From NCBI RefSeq assembly GCF_018614615.1, contig NZ_JAGGOK010000069.1, forward strand, positions 158,908-222,907: a stretch of DNA of 64,000 nt, given 5' to 3'. Position numbers and translations under genes: made by a program. Source of the DNA: Streptomyces sp. ISL-100. Lineage in GTDB: Bacteria > Actinomycetota > Actinomycetes > Streptomycetales > Streptomycetaceae. Below are positions 42,433 through 50,881 of the stretch, piece after piece. The notes beneath the pieces are model-generated. The model had not been told where the DNA came from. It searched no databases and saw nothing but the letters and a program-made list of their open reading frames with translations. Every line of letters starts with the position of its first letter. The stretch's first letter is position 1.

Positions 42433-43863
42433 GTGGCAGAATCGTGGGTCAATTCCGCGGAGGGGCTCGGCAGCGATCTCCATCTGGAGCTGGAAAAGGC
42501 TGGTTCCGGCAGTCGGCGCGCCGCGCTCATGCGGGCGCTGCGTGAGGCGATTCGGGGCGGGCGGCTGGCGCCGGGGACGCGGTTGCCGCCGTACCGTTCC
42601 CTCGCCGCCGACCTCGGGCTCGCCCGCAATACGGTCGCCGACGCGTACGCCGAACTCGTCGCCGAGGGCTGGCTGACGGCCAGGCAGGGTTCCGGGACCC
42701 GCGTCGCGCAGCGGGCGGCGCCGACCGCGCCCCCACAGCGGGCCCGCACGCCCACGCGGGCTGCCCGGCCGACGTACGACCTGGTCCAGGGCAGACCGGA
42801 CCCCTCCGCCTTCCCGCGCAGCGCCTGGCTCGCGTCGGCCCGCCGGGCGCTGACCGCCGCGCCCAACGACGCCTTCGGACCCGGTGACCCCCGGGGCAGG
42901 GCCGAGCTGCGGCAGGCGCTCGCGGAGTATCTGGCGCGGGTGCGGGGGGTACGGGCGGACGCCGGGCGGATCGTGCTGTGTTCGGGGGCCGCGCACGCGC
43001 TGCGGCTGCTGGCGCGGGTGGTGGGCGGGACGTGGGCGGTGGAGGCGTACGGGCTGCCGTTCCATCGCGCGCTGCTGGTGGAGGAAGGGGTACGTACCGT
43101 GCCGGTCGGGGTCGACGAAGATGGCGCGCGGGTGGGTGACTTGGCCGGTCCCGGAAGTGGGCCCGGGACCGTGCTGCTCACTCCCGCGCACCAGTTCCCG
43201 ACCGGCGGGCCGCTGCATCCCGAGCGGCGGGCGGCCGTCGTGGACTGGGCGCGGGCGACGGGCGGGCTGGTCCTGGAGGACGACTACGACGGCGAATTCC
43301 GCTATGACCGGCAGCCGGTGGGCGCGGTGCAGGGGCTCGACCCGGACCATGTGGTGCTGATCGGGTCGGTCAGCAAGAGCCTGTCACCCACGCTGCGGAT
43401 CGGCTGGATGGTGCTGCCGGAGCGGCTCCTGGACGGCGTCGTGGCGGCGAAGGGCGAGCGTGAGCAGTGGTCGAGCGCGACGGAGCAGCTGACGCTGGCG
43501 GACTTCGTCGAATCGGGGGCGTACGACCGTCATGTGCGGCGGATGCGGCAGCGCCATCGGCGCAGGCGCGACCAGTTGGTGGAGGTGCTGGCGGAGCGTG
43601 CGCCGCACGTGTGCGTGACTGGGATCGCGGCCGGTCTGCACGCCGTACTGGAGCTGCCGCCCGGCACCGAGCGGGCGGTGGTGAGGGCGGCGGCGTGGCA
43701 GGGGCTGGCGGTGGAGGGGCTGTCCGACTACCGGCATCCGGACAGTGGGGGAACGGGTCGCGGTGGTGGGCGTGACGGGCTGGTGGTGGGGTATTCGACG
43801 CCGGCTGAGCGTGAGTACGCCGGTGCGCTCGACGCGCTGTGCCGCGCGCTGCCGCCTGCCTGA
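42433..43863 (+). CDS. MocR/PdxR-type regulator (GntR domain fused to aminotransferase fold)
   Basis: A 476-aa fusion. Residues 20-90 are a GntR winged helix (RRAALMRALREAIRGGRLAPGTRLPPYRSLAADLGLARNTVADAYAELVAEGWL). Residues 110-470 are a class I aminotransferase-like PLP domain with LTPAHQFPTGGPLHPERR, LEDDYDGEFRYDRQPVGAV and the PLP lysine in IGSVSKSLSPTLRIGWMV. MocR proteins sense PLP or amino compounds. The GTG at 42433 is divergent from the AhpD-like gene. Pyridoxal-phosphate synthesis genes, the usual PdxR targets, are not adjacent. Confidence 0.93.
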   Translation: MAESWVNSAEGLGSDLHLELEKAGSGSRRAALMRALREAIRGGRLAPGTRLPPYRSLAADLGLARNTVADAYAELVAEGWLTARQGSGTRVAQRAAPTAPPQRARTPTRAARPTYDLVQGRPDPSAFPRSAWLASARRALTAAPNDAFGPGDPRGRAELRQALAEYLARVRGVRADAGRIVLCSGAAHALRLLARVVGGTWAVEAYGLPFHRALLVEEGVRTVPVGVDEDGARVGDLAGPGSGPGTVLLTPAHQFPTGGPLHPERRAAVVDWARATGGLVLEDDYDGEFRYDRQPVGAVQGLDPDHVVLIGSVSKSLSPTLRIGWMVLPERLLDGVVAAKGEREQWSSATEQLTLADFVESGAYDRHVRRMRQRHRRRRDQLVEVLAERAPHVCVTGIAAGLHAVLELPPGTERAVVRAAAWQGLAVEGLSDYRHPDSGGTGRGGGRDGLVVGYSTPAEREYAGALDALCRALPPA

Positions 43864-43979
43864 TGCGGAAGTTGTTGCTGAGGTTATTGAGACGGATGGG
43901 GTTGCTACTCGTACGTAACGGCACGGAAACCCATGCGGCCGTGGTGCACACGGCACACGGCCGCGGACAGGAGTCGCAC

Positions 43980-44666
43980 GTGTCGCGCAAGAAGACCCTC
44001 AGCCGTAAGAAACAGTTCGCTCTGCTGGCGGGCGCCGCCGCGCTGGTCGCGGGCACCGCCGTGGTGATGACCGGTACGAGCCAGGCCTCGGTGGCCTGTG
44101 ACGGGCTGGCCACCGCGCTGAGCAACAACGAGCAGTTCATCGCCGGGCAGCGGGCCAATCCCGATGCGCAGTCGGATGCGCGGATCGCCAACCGGGAGGC
44201 CGTCATCGAGCAGATCAAGCGCCAGCAGGCGGCGTCCGGGTGTGACGCGGGGGCTCCGCCGGAGGACGTGGCGGCTCCGCCGGCGGACGAGGCTGCCCCT
44301 CCGGAGGAGGAGACTGCGCCGCCGGCGGACGAGGCTGCCCCGCCCGGCGAGGCGACTGCCCCTCCGGAGGATGAGGCCGCGCCGCCGGCTGAGGGTGGCG
44401 CGGGTGAGGGTGCGGTCGGCGAAGTGGTGTGTGCCGGGTCCACTGTCACGCTGTCCGGGGAAGGCGGGGCGCCTGCCGCTTCCAGCGGGGAGTTCCCGGT
44501 CGGTACGCAGCTGAAGGTCACCAACCTCGACAACTCCAAGTCGACGACGGTTGAGGTCACTTCGGCTTCCGGGAGCTGTGCGCTGCTCAACAACGCGGCG
44601 TTCGAGCAGGTGCGGGAGCCTGGGAAGTTCCTGATCCGGAACGCGCGGATCGAGCGCGTGGGGTAG
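43980..44666 (+). CDS. Secreted protein with Pro/Ala/Glu-rich linker and DPBB-like C-terminus
   Basis: A 228-aa exported protein. A basic start (VSRKKTLSRKKQ) and hydrophobic core FALLAGAAALVAGTAVVM form a signal peptide ending near TGTSQAS-VA. Two cysteine-containing parts flank a low-complexity linker of repeated APP-(A/E)DE-AA units (residues about 86-135). The C-terminal 80 residues (VGTQLKVTNLDNSKSTTVEVTSASGSCALLNNAAFEQVREPGKFLIRNARIERVG) look like a double-psi beta-barrel of the RlpA/expansin kind. The GTG at 43980 after GACAGGAG is preferred; upstream codons are not homologous. A role at the cell wall is plausible. Confidence 0.82.
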   Translation: MSRKKTLSRKKQFALLAGAAALVAGTAVVMTGTSQASVACDGLATALSNNEQFIAGQRANPDAQSDARIANREAVIEQIKRQQAASGCDAGAPPEDVAAPPADEAAPPEEETAPPADEAAPPGEATAPPEDEAAPPAEGGAGEGAVGEVVCAGSTVTLSGEGGAPAASSGEFPVGTQLKVTNLDNSKSTTVEVTSASGSCALLNNAAFEQVREPGKFLIRNARIERVG

Positions 44667-44710
44667 GGCGGGTTCGGGCGCGGGGTGGGGCGGGCCTCTT
44701 TCTTCCCCAC

Positions 44711-44774
44711 CCCGCCCCTTCCCGTAACTGGGGCTCCGCCCCGGACCCCGGTCCTCAAACGCCGGACGGGCTGA
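44711..44774. repeat. Intergenic repeat, copy D
   Basis: C-rich CCCGCCCCTTCCCG, ACTGGGGCTCCGCCCCGG fold-back, then GGTCCTCAAACGCCGGACGG. Same core as copies A-C, here between the secreted protein and the Gfo/Idh oxidoreductase genes, which converge. Confidence 0.85.
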
Positions 44775-44849
44775 AGGTTGCCGCTGCGCGGAATGGCCCG
44801 AGCCCGCCGCGGGGCCGGCGTTGAGGGCAGCGCGGAGCACCAGACCCGC

Positions 44850-45761
44850 TCAGTGCCGTGCTAGTTGCGTCTCCGCGTCGGCCAGGACCTCCGTCAGGCG
44901 CAGGCCGAAGGCCGCGTCGCAGGGACGCGGCTCTCCGGTGCGTACGGCGTGCAGCAGGGCGTCGATGGCCGCGCAGAAGGACTCGACCCCGTCGCCCCAG
45001 GCCGGCAGTTCCGCCACGCCCGCCGTGCCCCGCAGCTCCACCGTCGCGCCCGCCGCGCCCGCCGGGGCGCTCAGGCTCAGCGTGACCGTGCTCGACGCCT
45101 GGGAGGTGTGCCTCAGTACGAGGTGGACGGTGTCCCCGGGGCCCGGCGCCGCGTTCACCGACGTAACGTCGCCGAGCACCGGCAGGAGCACCGACAGGGC
45201 GTGTGGTCCCACGTCCCACAGCGCGCCCTTCTCGCCGCGCCAGGGGGATCGGGCGTACACGCTGTCCGCGCCGGGTGAGAACAGTGTGCCCAGCCATCGC
45301 GCGTGTGCCGTGAACCAGCCGTCCACCGCCGCCTGTTCGGCTATCCACTCCGTCGTGCCCGTCGCGAAGCGCAGCGTGCAGAAGACCACCGACGACACGC
45401 CCGCCTTCCGCGTCGCCTCGACGACCTCGTGCGCCCCCGCCACCGTTGTCGCGAGCGGCTTGTCCAGCAGCAAGTGACATCCGGCGGCCGCGGCCCGTAC
45501 CGCCAAAGGGGCCTGGACGTCGGGCGGCAGGGCGATCGCGATCGCGTCGCACGTGGCAAAAAGGTCGTCGACGTCGTCGTACGCCGTGCTGCCATGGGCG
45601 GCGGCGAGCGCGGCGGCCGCCTCAGGCCTGCGCCCCCACACTCCCGCGAAGTCGGCTTCGGGGTGCGCTGCGAGCGCCGGTGCCTGGGTGCCGGCCGCCC
45701 AGGGGCCGGTGCCGAGCAGTCCGATGCGTGGCCTGAGCGGTGTGGTCAACGAGTCGGTCAT
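44850..45761 (-). CDS. Gfo/Idh/MocA family oxidoreductase
   Basis: A 303-aa NAD(P)-dependent sugar or inositol dehydrogenase-like protein. The nucleotide fold is RIGLLGTGPWAAGTQAPALAAHPEADFAGVWGRRPEAA. The family motif LLLDKPLATTVAGAHEVVEA (EKP-type, here DKP) follows at about residue 95. The C-terminal substrate domain has WDVGPHALSVLLPVLGDV with the conserved His. ATG at 45761. Substrate unknown. It lies 22 bases downstream of the serine hydrolase gene in the same direction, so it may be the third gene of a lysR-hydrolase-oxidoreductase unit. Confidence 0.92.
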   Translation of the reverse strand: MTDSLTTPLRPRIGLLGTGPWAAGTQAPALAAHPEADFAGVWGRRPEAAAALAAAHGSTAYDDVDDLFATCDAIAIALPPDVQAPLAVRAAAAGCHLLLDKPLATTVAGAHEVVEATRKAGVSSVVFCTLRFATGTTEWIAEQAAVDGWFTAHARWLGTLFSPGADSVYARSPWRGEKGALWDVGPHALSVLLPVLGDVTSVNAAPGPGDTVHLVLRHTSQASSTVTLSLSAPAGAAGATVELRGTAGVAELPAWGDGVESFCAAIDALLHAVRTGEPRPCDAAFGLRLTEVLADAETQLARH

Positions 45762-45783
45762 GTCTGTCAGTGTGCCCGGGGTG

Positions 45784-46680
45784 TCAGGGAGCGCGCAGGG
45801 CCTCGACGGCGATCCGGGCTGCGGTGCCGATGACGGCGTCGGCCGCCGGGAGCGTCGCGGCGGTGCTCGCCGCGCGGGTGAAGACGGCGACGGCGTAACG
45901 GCCGCCGTCCGGGTACTCGACGACGCCGATCTCATTGCGCACGGTCGGCAGGCTGCCGGTCTTGCCGGAGACGTGTACGTCGTCGAACGGGAAGCCGGAG
46001 GCCAGCCGGTGCGGCCACACCTGGAGCCCGAGGATCCGGCGCAGGGCGGCGCAGTGCTCCGGCGGACAGGCCCGGTCGCGCCAGATGGCGGTGAGCAGGC
46101 GGGTCATGTCGCGCGGGGTGCCGCGGTTCGTGCGGGAGGGGTCGAGGGCGCGCAGCCGGGCGACGACCTGTGGATCGGCCAGGGCCCGGACGCCGGCCTG
46201 CCCGGTGTCTTCGGCGATGGTGGCGAAGAGTTCGCCCACCGTCTGGGTGGCGAGGGTGCGGGTGAGGCCCAGTGCGGTCATCGCGTCGTTGACGGCGGCG
46301 AGGCCCACGCGCTGGAAGAGGAGGTCTGCGGCGGCGTTGTCACTGACCGACATCATCAGATAGGCGAGGTCGCGCATGGACATGCGCACCGGGTCGAGCA
46401 TCGCGGCCAGGCCGGTGGGGCCGCCTGTGCGGGCGTCACCGGGGGACTCGATCTGTTCGGTGAGATCGAGCAGACCGTCCGCCGCCTGCCGGTAGAGGGT
46501 GACGAGCAGGCACAGCTTGTGCACGCTGGAGGTGGCGACCAAGGAGTCCGCACCGACGGAAATCTGCGTCGCGGAATCCTGCACGTCCGAGTCGATGTCG
46601 ACGGCGTGCAAGTACCCCGTGACGCCGGCTTCGTCGAAGGCCGCGCGGATGCGGGCGTCGGGTGCTCGGGTGGTGTTCAC
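45784..46680 (-). CDS. Class A beta-lactamase-like serine hydrolase, cytoplasmic
   Basis: A 298-aa protein with the penicillin-interacting motifs S52-VHK55, S113-DN115 and K240-TG, so it has the class A fold. Two features are unusual. There is no signal peptide: the protein starts VNTTRAPDARIRAAFDEAGV. The omega-loop, where class A enzymes have ExxLN with the deacylating Glu, reads LDPSRTNRGTPRDMTRL without that Glu. It may therefore not be a true beta-lactamase. GTG start at 46680 overlaps the lysR stop (GTGA), indicating coupling. The Gfo/Idh oxidoreductase follows. Confidence 0.85.
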   Translation of the reverse strand: MNTTRAPDARIRAAFDEAGVTGYLHAVDIDSDVQDSATQISVGADSLVATSSVHKLCLLVTLYRQAADGLLDLTEQIESPGDARTGGPTGLAAMLDPVRMSMRDLAYLMMSVSDNAAADLLFQRVGLAAVNDAMTALGLTRTLATQTVGELFATIAEDTGQAGVRALADPQVVARLRALDPSRTNRGTPRDMTRLLTAIWRDRACPPEHCAALRRILGLQVWPHRLASGFPFDDVHVSGKTGSLPTVRNEIGVVEYPDGGRYAVAVFTRAASTAATLPAADAVIGTAARIAVEALRAP

Positions 46681-47648
46681 AGCCAGTACTCCGCTGCCGG
46701 GCGCAGGTGGAGCGAGCGCTGCGGCAGGTCGGCACTCACCCCGGCAGTGTTCCACAGGGCGTCCATGGCGATGTCGTTGAAGGCCCGTACGGTGACGTCC
46801 CCGCGCCCGCTCGGCCAGGCCAGGGAGTGCCGCCACGCCAACGGGGCGCCGGCCAGCGGGCGCCAGACGGTGTCCGCGTCGGTTCCGCCGGTCCCCCGGG
46901 CCGCCTGGTCGTCCTCGGGGGTGAAGGCAACAGCGCTGCCCGAGAGGACGAGGCCACGGGTGAAGCGTTCGCCGTGGCCGTGGCGGACGGCCTGGGGTGT
47001 GAAGCCGTTACGGGCGCAGGTGGTGAGCATGTCGTCGTGGAGGGCGGGGGCGTGAGCACGCGGGAAGAGGATCAGGTCGTACCCGACGAGCGCGGCCAGC
47101 GGCACGACGCCGAGGGCGGCCGCGGGTGCGTCGCGCGGCAGGAGTACGCCGAGCGGGCGGCGCAGGACCTGACCCAGTTCCAGGCCCGCGATGTCGCACG
47201 GGTGGTGGACGAGGCCGACATCGAGGGTGTGGGCGGCGAGTTCGGCGAGCTGCTCGGTGGTGGACAGTTCGCGCAGCTCCAGTTCGACGCCGGACTGCCG
47301 CTCCTGGAAGGCGCGGAGGATCGCTGCGACCGTCTCGCTGGAGATGTCGGCCGGCAGGGCGGCGCGCAGCACCCCGCTCTCGCCGTCCCTCACCCGTACG
47401 GCGGTGGCGGCGAGGGCGTCGGCGCGGGCCAGCAGTGCGCGGGCGTCGTCGAGCAGGAGAGCGCCGGCCTTGGTGATCGTCACCTGGCGGCTGCTGCGGT
47501 CGAACAGCCGCACCCCCAGCTCCCGTTCCAGGCGCTGGATGCGCTGGGACAGGGGCGGCTGGGCCATGTTCAGCCGGGCGGCCGCCCGCCCGAAGTGTGA
47601 CTCTTCCGCAACAGCCACAAAGCAGCGCACGTGCCGAAGGAGGTCCAT
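46677..47648 (-). CDS. LysR-family transcriptional regulator
   Basis: A 323-aa regulator: N-terminal winged helix (MDLLRHVRCFVAVAEESHFGRAAARLNMAQPPLSQRIQRLERELGVRLFDRSSRQVTIT) and a C-terminal type II periplasmic-binding-like effector domain (GVLRAALPADISSETVAAILRAFQERQSGVELELRELSTTEQLAEL). ATG at 47648 after GGAGG-like AAGGAGGTCC. It is translationally coupled to the downstream serine hydrolase. The divergent esterase gene starts 86 bases away, and three CGATA/TATCG half-sites lie between, so it may control both directions. Confidence 0.93.
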   Translation of the reverse strand: MDLLRHVRCFVAVAEESHFGRAAARLNMAQPPLSQRIQRLERELGVRLFDRSSRQVTITKAGALLLDDARALLARADALAATAVRVRDGESGVLRAALPADISSETVAAILRAFQERQSGVELELRELSTTEQLAELAAHTLDVGLVHHPCDIAGLELGQVLRRPLGVLLPRDAPAAALGVVPLAALVGYDLILFPRAHAPALHDDMLTTCARNGFTPQAVRHGHGERFTRGLVLSGSAVAFTPEDDQAARGTGGTDADTVWRPLAGAPLAWRHSLAWPSGRGDVTVRAFNDIAMDALWNTAGVSADLPQRSLHLRPAAEYWL

Positions 47649-47657
47649 GAACAGCGA

Positions 47658-47691
47658 CGATACCGAAATGGATATCGATCTGTTGCCGATA
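47658..47691. promoter_or_regulatory. Candidate LysR-type binding half-sites
   Basis: CGATA (47658-47662), TATCG (47673-47677) and CGATA (47687-47691) form two overlapping inverted repeats; TATCG-N9-CGATA is a 19-base dyad. They lie between divergent lysR and esterase genes. Confidence 0.5.
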
Positions 47692-47734
47692 CGGATCTTG
47701 GACTGGATGGCCCAGTATCTGCTCTGATCGGCGC

Positions 47735-48742
47735 ATGACGACGACCTCACGTATCCGGGGCACCGCCCTCGCCCTGTTACTGGCGGCCACGACCGCCCTC
47801 ACCGGCTGTTCCACCACACCGGCAGACAGCGCCTCTCCCCCCACCACCTCCAGCCCGCCGTCCTCCGCCGCCGCCCCGCCCGCCGCCACCGGCACCCGGG
47901 CGCGGTTGGAGGTCGACGGCACCTCCCGCGACTACCTGCTGCACCGGCCCGCCAAGAGCGGCGACGGGCGCAAGCCGCTGGTGATCGCGTTCCACGGCCG
48001 GCGCCAGACCGCCGAGGAAGTACGCCGGCTCAGCGGCCTCGACAAGGCCGCCGACCGCCGCGGCCTCCTGGTCGCCTACCCCGAGGGCCTCAACAAGGGC
48101 TGGGGCGACGGCGGTGCCCCCACGGCCAAGCGCCCCGACCCCGACACGGACGTACGGTTCACCGCGGCCCTGATCAAGAAGCTGGTCGGCAGCGGGCAGG
48201 CCGACCCCCGGCGCGTGTACGTCGTCGGCTTCTCCAACGGTGGCTCCATGGCCCTGCGCATGGCCGCCCAGCGGCCCGGCCTCGTCGCCGCGGCCGGCAC
48301 CGTAGCGGGCCAGCTGCCCACCAAGCCCGCCGAGGTCCGGCCCACCGACGCGGTGCCCGCACTGCTCATCTACGGCGACAAGGACCCCGTACGCCCGATC
48401 ACCGGGATGCCCAAGCCGGGCCCGCCCGCTCCGGGTGCCGAGCCGTCCACGCCGACCCTGTCCGCGAGGGCGAGCGCCGAGGCCTTCGCGGCAGCGTCAG
48501 CGGCAGCGGCAGCGGGCAAGAAGGGACCCTCCGCCCCCCTCACCGAGAAGAAGACCGGCTACACGCGCACCATCTGGGACTCCCCGTCGCCCCGCGGTGA
48601 TGTCGAGCTGATCGTTGTACACGGCGGCGGCCACACCTGGCCCGGCTCGGCCGTCAGTGGAAACCCGGCCTTCGGCCCCACCAGCAAGGCGCTGGACGCC
48701 ACCGCGGCGATCTTGGCCTTTGTGACCGGCAAGCGCTCCTGA
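47735..48742 (+). CDS. LpqC-like esterase lipoprotein (PHB depolymerase family)
   Basis: A 335-aa exported lipoprotein with alpha/beta-hydrolase fold. The signal sequence is GTALALLLAATTALTGC with lipobox LTGC (Cys about 25), followed by a Ser/Pro-rich spacer. The nucleophile elbow is GFSNGGS with Ser167. Oxyanion-region IAFHGRRQTAEEVRRLSGLD, the acidic YGDKDP motif and the closing VHGGGHTWPGS with the catalytic His match the family. Natural esters are unknown. It is divergent from lysR and upstream of glnII, which has its own control region. Confidence 0.92.
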   Translation: MTTTSRIRGTALALLLAATTALTGCSTTPADSASPPTTSSPPSSAAAPPAATGTRARLEVDGTSRDYLLHRPAKSGDGRKPLVIAFHGRRQTAEEVRRLSGLDKAADRRGLLVAYPEGLNKGWGDGGAPTAKRPDPDTDVRFTAALIKKLVGSGQADPRRVYVVGFSNGGSMALRMAAQRPGLVAAAGTVAGQLPTKPAEVRPTDAVPALLIYGDKDPVRPITGMPKPGPPAPGAEPSTPTLSARASAEAFAAASAAAAAGKKGPSAPLTEKKTGYTRTIWDSPSPRGDVELIVVHGGGHTWPGSAVSGNPAFGPTSKALDATAAILAFVTGKRS

Positions 48743-48771
48743 TATCCACTCGTGATACGTAGGAAACCTGA

Positions 48772-48809
48772 GTAACACGGGGTTCACAATCGGGCAACGG
48801 ACGGGAAAT
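48772..48809 (+). promoter_or_regulatory. GlnR box of glnII
   Basis: GTAAC-N6-TTCAC-N6-GCAAC-N6-GAAAT. The central TTCAC-N6-GCAAC fits the GlnR half-box pair and the outer elements keep the 11-base phasing. It lies 74 bases before the glnII start, as in known Streptomyces glnII promoters. Confidence 0.88.
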
Positions 48810-48882
48810 CAGCGCTTGCGAAGCTGCCCTCACAAGCCGCAGTACCGCAGCAGCAGCCGCAGCACCACAAAGGATGGCGTCC

Positions 48883-49914
48883 GTGACCTTCAAGGCCGAG
48901 TACATCTGGATCGACGGCACCGAGCCGACCGCCAAGCTTCGCTCGAAGACGAAGATACTGCCGGGTTCGGCCGCGGGCCTCGACGAGCTGCCCATCTGGG
49001 GTTTCGACGGATCCAGCACGAACCAGGCCGTGGGCCACGCGTCCGACCGTGTGCTGAAGCCCGTGTTCTCCTGCCCGGACCCGATCCGCGGCGGCGACAA
49101 CGTACTCGTCATGTGCGAGGTCCTGAACATCGACCTCACGCCGCACGAGTCCAACACGCGTGCGCTGCTGCGTCCGGTCGCCGAGCAGTTCGCGGACCAG
49201 GAGCCGATCTTCGGCATCGAGCAGGAGTACACCTTCTTCGACGGCTCGCGGCCGCTCGGCTTCCCGGTCAACGGCTTCCCGGCCGCGCAGGGCGGTTACT
49301 ACTGCGGCGTCGGCGCCGACGAGATCTTCGGCCGCGAGATCGTCGAGAAGCACCTCGACCACTGCCTCGCCGCCGGTCTCGGCATCTCCGGCATCAACGC
49401 CGAGGTCATGCCCGGCCAGTGGGAGTTCCAGGTCGGCCCGCTGGCGCCGCTGGAGGTCGCCGACCAGCTGTGGGTCGCCCGCTGGCTGCTCTACCGCACC
49501 GCCGAGGACTTCAACGTCTCCGCGACCCTCGACCCGAAGCCGGTCAAGGGCGACTGGAACGGCGCGGGCGCGCACACCAACTTCTCGACGCGCGCGATGC
49601 GTGAGGGTTACGACGCGATCATCACCGCGTGCGAGTCGCTCGGTGAGGGCTCGAAGCCGATGGACCACGTCAAGAACTACGGCGCGGGCATCGACGACCG
49701 CCTCACCGGCCTGCACGAGACCGCCCCGTGGAACGAGTACAGCTACGGCGTCTCCGACCGCGGCGCCTCGGTCCGTATCCCGTGGCAGGTCGGGCAGGAC
49801 AAGAAGGGCTACATCGAGGACCGGCGCCCGAACGCGAACGTCGACCCGTACGTCGTGACGCGCCTGATCGTCGACACCTGCTGCACCGCGATGGAGAAGG
49901 CCGGCCAGGTCTGA
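48883..49914 (+). CDS. glnII: Glutamine synthetase type II (eukaryote-like)
   Basis: Second glutamine synthetase of streptomycetes, an octameric or decameric heat-labile form. The 343-aa protein starts VTFKAEYIWIDGTEPTAKLRSKT and has WGFDGSSTNQA, FGIEQEYTFFD, NAEVMPGQWEFQVGP, NGAGAHTNFST and RGASVRIPWQV, all GSII metal, glutamate and ATP sites. The GTG at 48883 is eight bases after AAAGGA; the in-frame ATG at 48874 overlaps that RBS and is less likely. A GlnR box (48772-48809) lies upstream and a perfect hairpin downstream. Confidence 0.96.
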   Translation: MTFKAEYIWIDGTEPTAKLRSKTKILPGSAAGLDELPIWGFDGSSTNQAVGHASDRVLKPVFSCPDPIRGGDNVLVMCEVLNIDLTPHESNTRALLRPVAEQFADQEPIFGIEQEYTFFDGSRPLGFPVNGFPAAQGGYYCGVGADEIFGREIVEKHLDHCLAAGLGISGINAEVMPGQWEFQVGPLAPLEVADQLWVARWLLYRTAEDFNVSATLDPKPVKGDWNGAGAHTNFSTRAMREGYDAIITACESLGEGSKPMDHVKNYGAGIDDRLTGLHETAPWNEYSYGVSDRGASVRIPWQVGQDKKGYIEDRRPNANVDPYVVTRLIVDTCCTAMEKAGQV

Positions 49915-49956
49915 TCCGCACCAACACCCGCGCCAACACCCGCGCCACAGGTGACT

Positions 49957-49987
49957 GGGGGCGCCCGCCGATCCGGCGGGCGCCCCC
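49957..49987 (+). terminator. glnII terminator
   Basis: Perfect 14-base stem GGGGGCGCCCGCCG / CGGCGGGCGCCCCC with an ATC loop, followed by TTC. Confidence 0.92.
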
Positions 49988-50029
49988 TTCGCGTGCCGTG
50001 GCGGGGGGACGTCTGCTTCAATAGGCTTC

Positions 50030-50155
50030 ATGGCCAGCCTTCTCCAGGAACACACCGCGACAGGTCGCAGCGACCTCGAGCCGTTCTGGCCTTCCCGTCA
50101 GCATCACGACTTCGACCGGGTGTGTTGTCGCGCGACGAACGCGCGGGCCCTCTAA
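50030..50155 (+). CDS. Conserved-looking 41-aa protein
   Basis: A frame of 42 codons starting MASLLQEHTATGRSDLEPFW and ending RVCCRATNARAL. The motif EPFWPSRQHHDFDRVCCRA, with a cysteine pair, reads like a small streptomycete protein family I recall from several genomes but cannot name. It sits between glnII and the winged-helix regulator gene, in the same direction as both, 75 bases after the glnII stop's hairpin region. The RBS is weak. Function unknown; the CC and HH pairs suggest metal binding. Confidence 0.55.
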   Translation: MASLLQEHTATGRSDLEPFWPSRQHHDFDRVCCRATNARAL

Positions 50156-50247
50156 AGCCGTTCACACCGGTCTTCGGTCCAGCGCGCACGAAGCGGTACG
50201 TCCCGTACCTCCTCGACGAATCCCTCGCGCGAAAGAGCTGACCTCTC

Positions 50248-50823
50248 ATGGCGAACACCCGTACTTTCTCCGCTGCCGCACCCTCGCAGTCCCCCGCCCC
50301 CCTCGGCCGCCACCGGCTGCGAGCCGTCGACCGGGACGAGGTCGTGCGTAACGGCAGGGCCCTCGACGTGGGCGACTTCCTCCCGCCGGGCGCCACTTGG
50401 CTGCCCGCGCCGCAGCACACGCTGCCGACTCTCCCGGGCCAGCCACCGATGATCGGCTACCTGGTGCTCGTACCGGCCGATCAGCAGCCCGCCGTCGTGC
50501 CGGCGGCGGCCGGGGAGGACGAGTCCTTGGCCGACGGTCCTGTGCGCATCGACGGCGCCCAGCGCGCCGCCACCGTGGACGGGCGGACGCTGGAACTCAC
50601 GTACCTCGAATTCGAGCTGCTCGCGCACTTGGTGGCGCACCCCAACCGGGTCCACACGCGGGACCAGTTGGTGACGACCGTCTGGGGCTACGGGCATGTG
50701 GGCGACGGCAGGACCGTCGATGTCCACATCGCCCGGCTCCGCCGCAAGCTCGGCGCCGAGCACCGCGGCACGATCCAGACGGTGCGGCGGGTCGGGTACA
50801 AGTACACCGTTCCCGGGCGCTGA
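50248..50823 (+). CDS. Orphan winged-helix regulator (OmpR/PhoB output domain)
   Basis: A 191-aa DNA-binding protein. Residues 95-190 form an OmpR/PhoB-type C-terminal domain (TLELTYLEFELLAHLVAHPNRVHTRDQLVTTVWGYGHVGDGRTVDVHIARLRRKLGAEHRGTIQTVRRVGYKYT). The N-terminal 95 residues are Pro/Ala-rich and lack the receiver-domain aspartates, so this is not a classical response regulator and no kinase gene is adjacent. The ATG at 50248 is in the glnII region; such orphan regulators are common in streptomycetes. Targets unknown. Confidence 0.9.
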   Translation: MANTRTFSAAAPSQSPAPLGRHRLRAVDRDEVVRNGRALDVGDFLPPGATWLPAPQHTLPTLPGQPPMIGYLVLVPADQQPAVVPAAAGEDESLADGPVRIDGAQRAATVDGRTLELTYLEFELLAHLVAHPNRVHTRDQLVTTVWGYGHVGDGRTVDVHIARLRRKLGAEHRGTIQTVRRVGYKYTVPGR

Positions 50824-50881
50824 CGGCCGGTGCCGGGCGGTCACCGGCGAGTCGGCCCCGCCCGGCAACGTGGGAGCGGCG

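Noticed and set aside
44270..44400. Repeated GCTCCGCCGG-type units
   Set aside because: They encode the APP/DE linker of a secreted protein rather than a CRISPR or satellite array.
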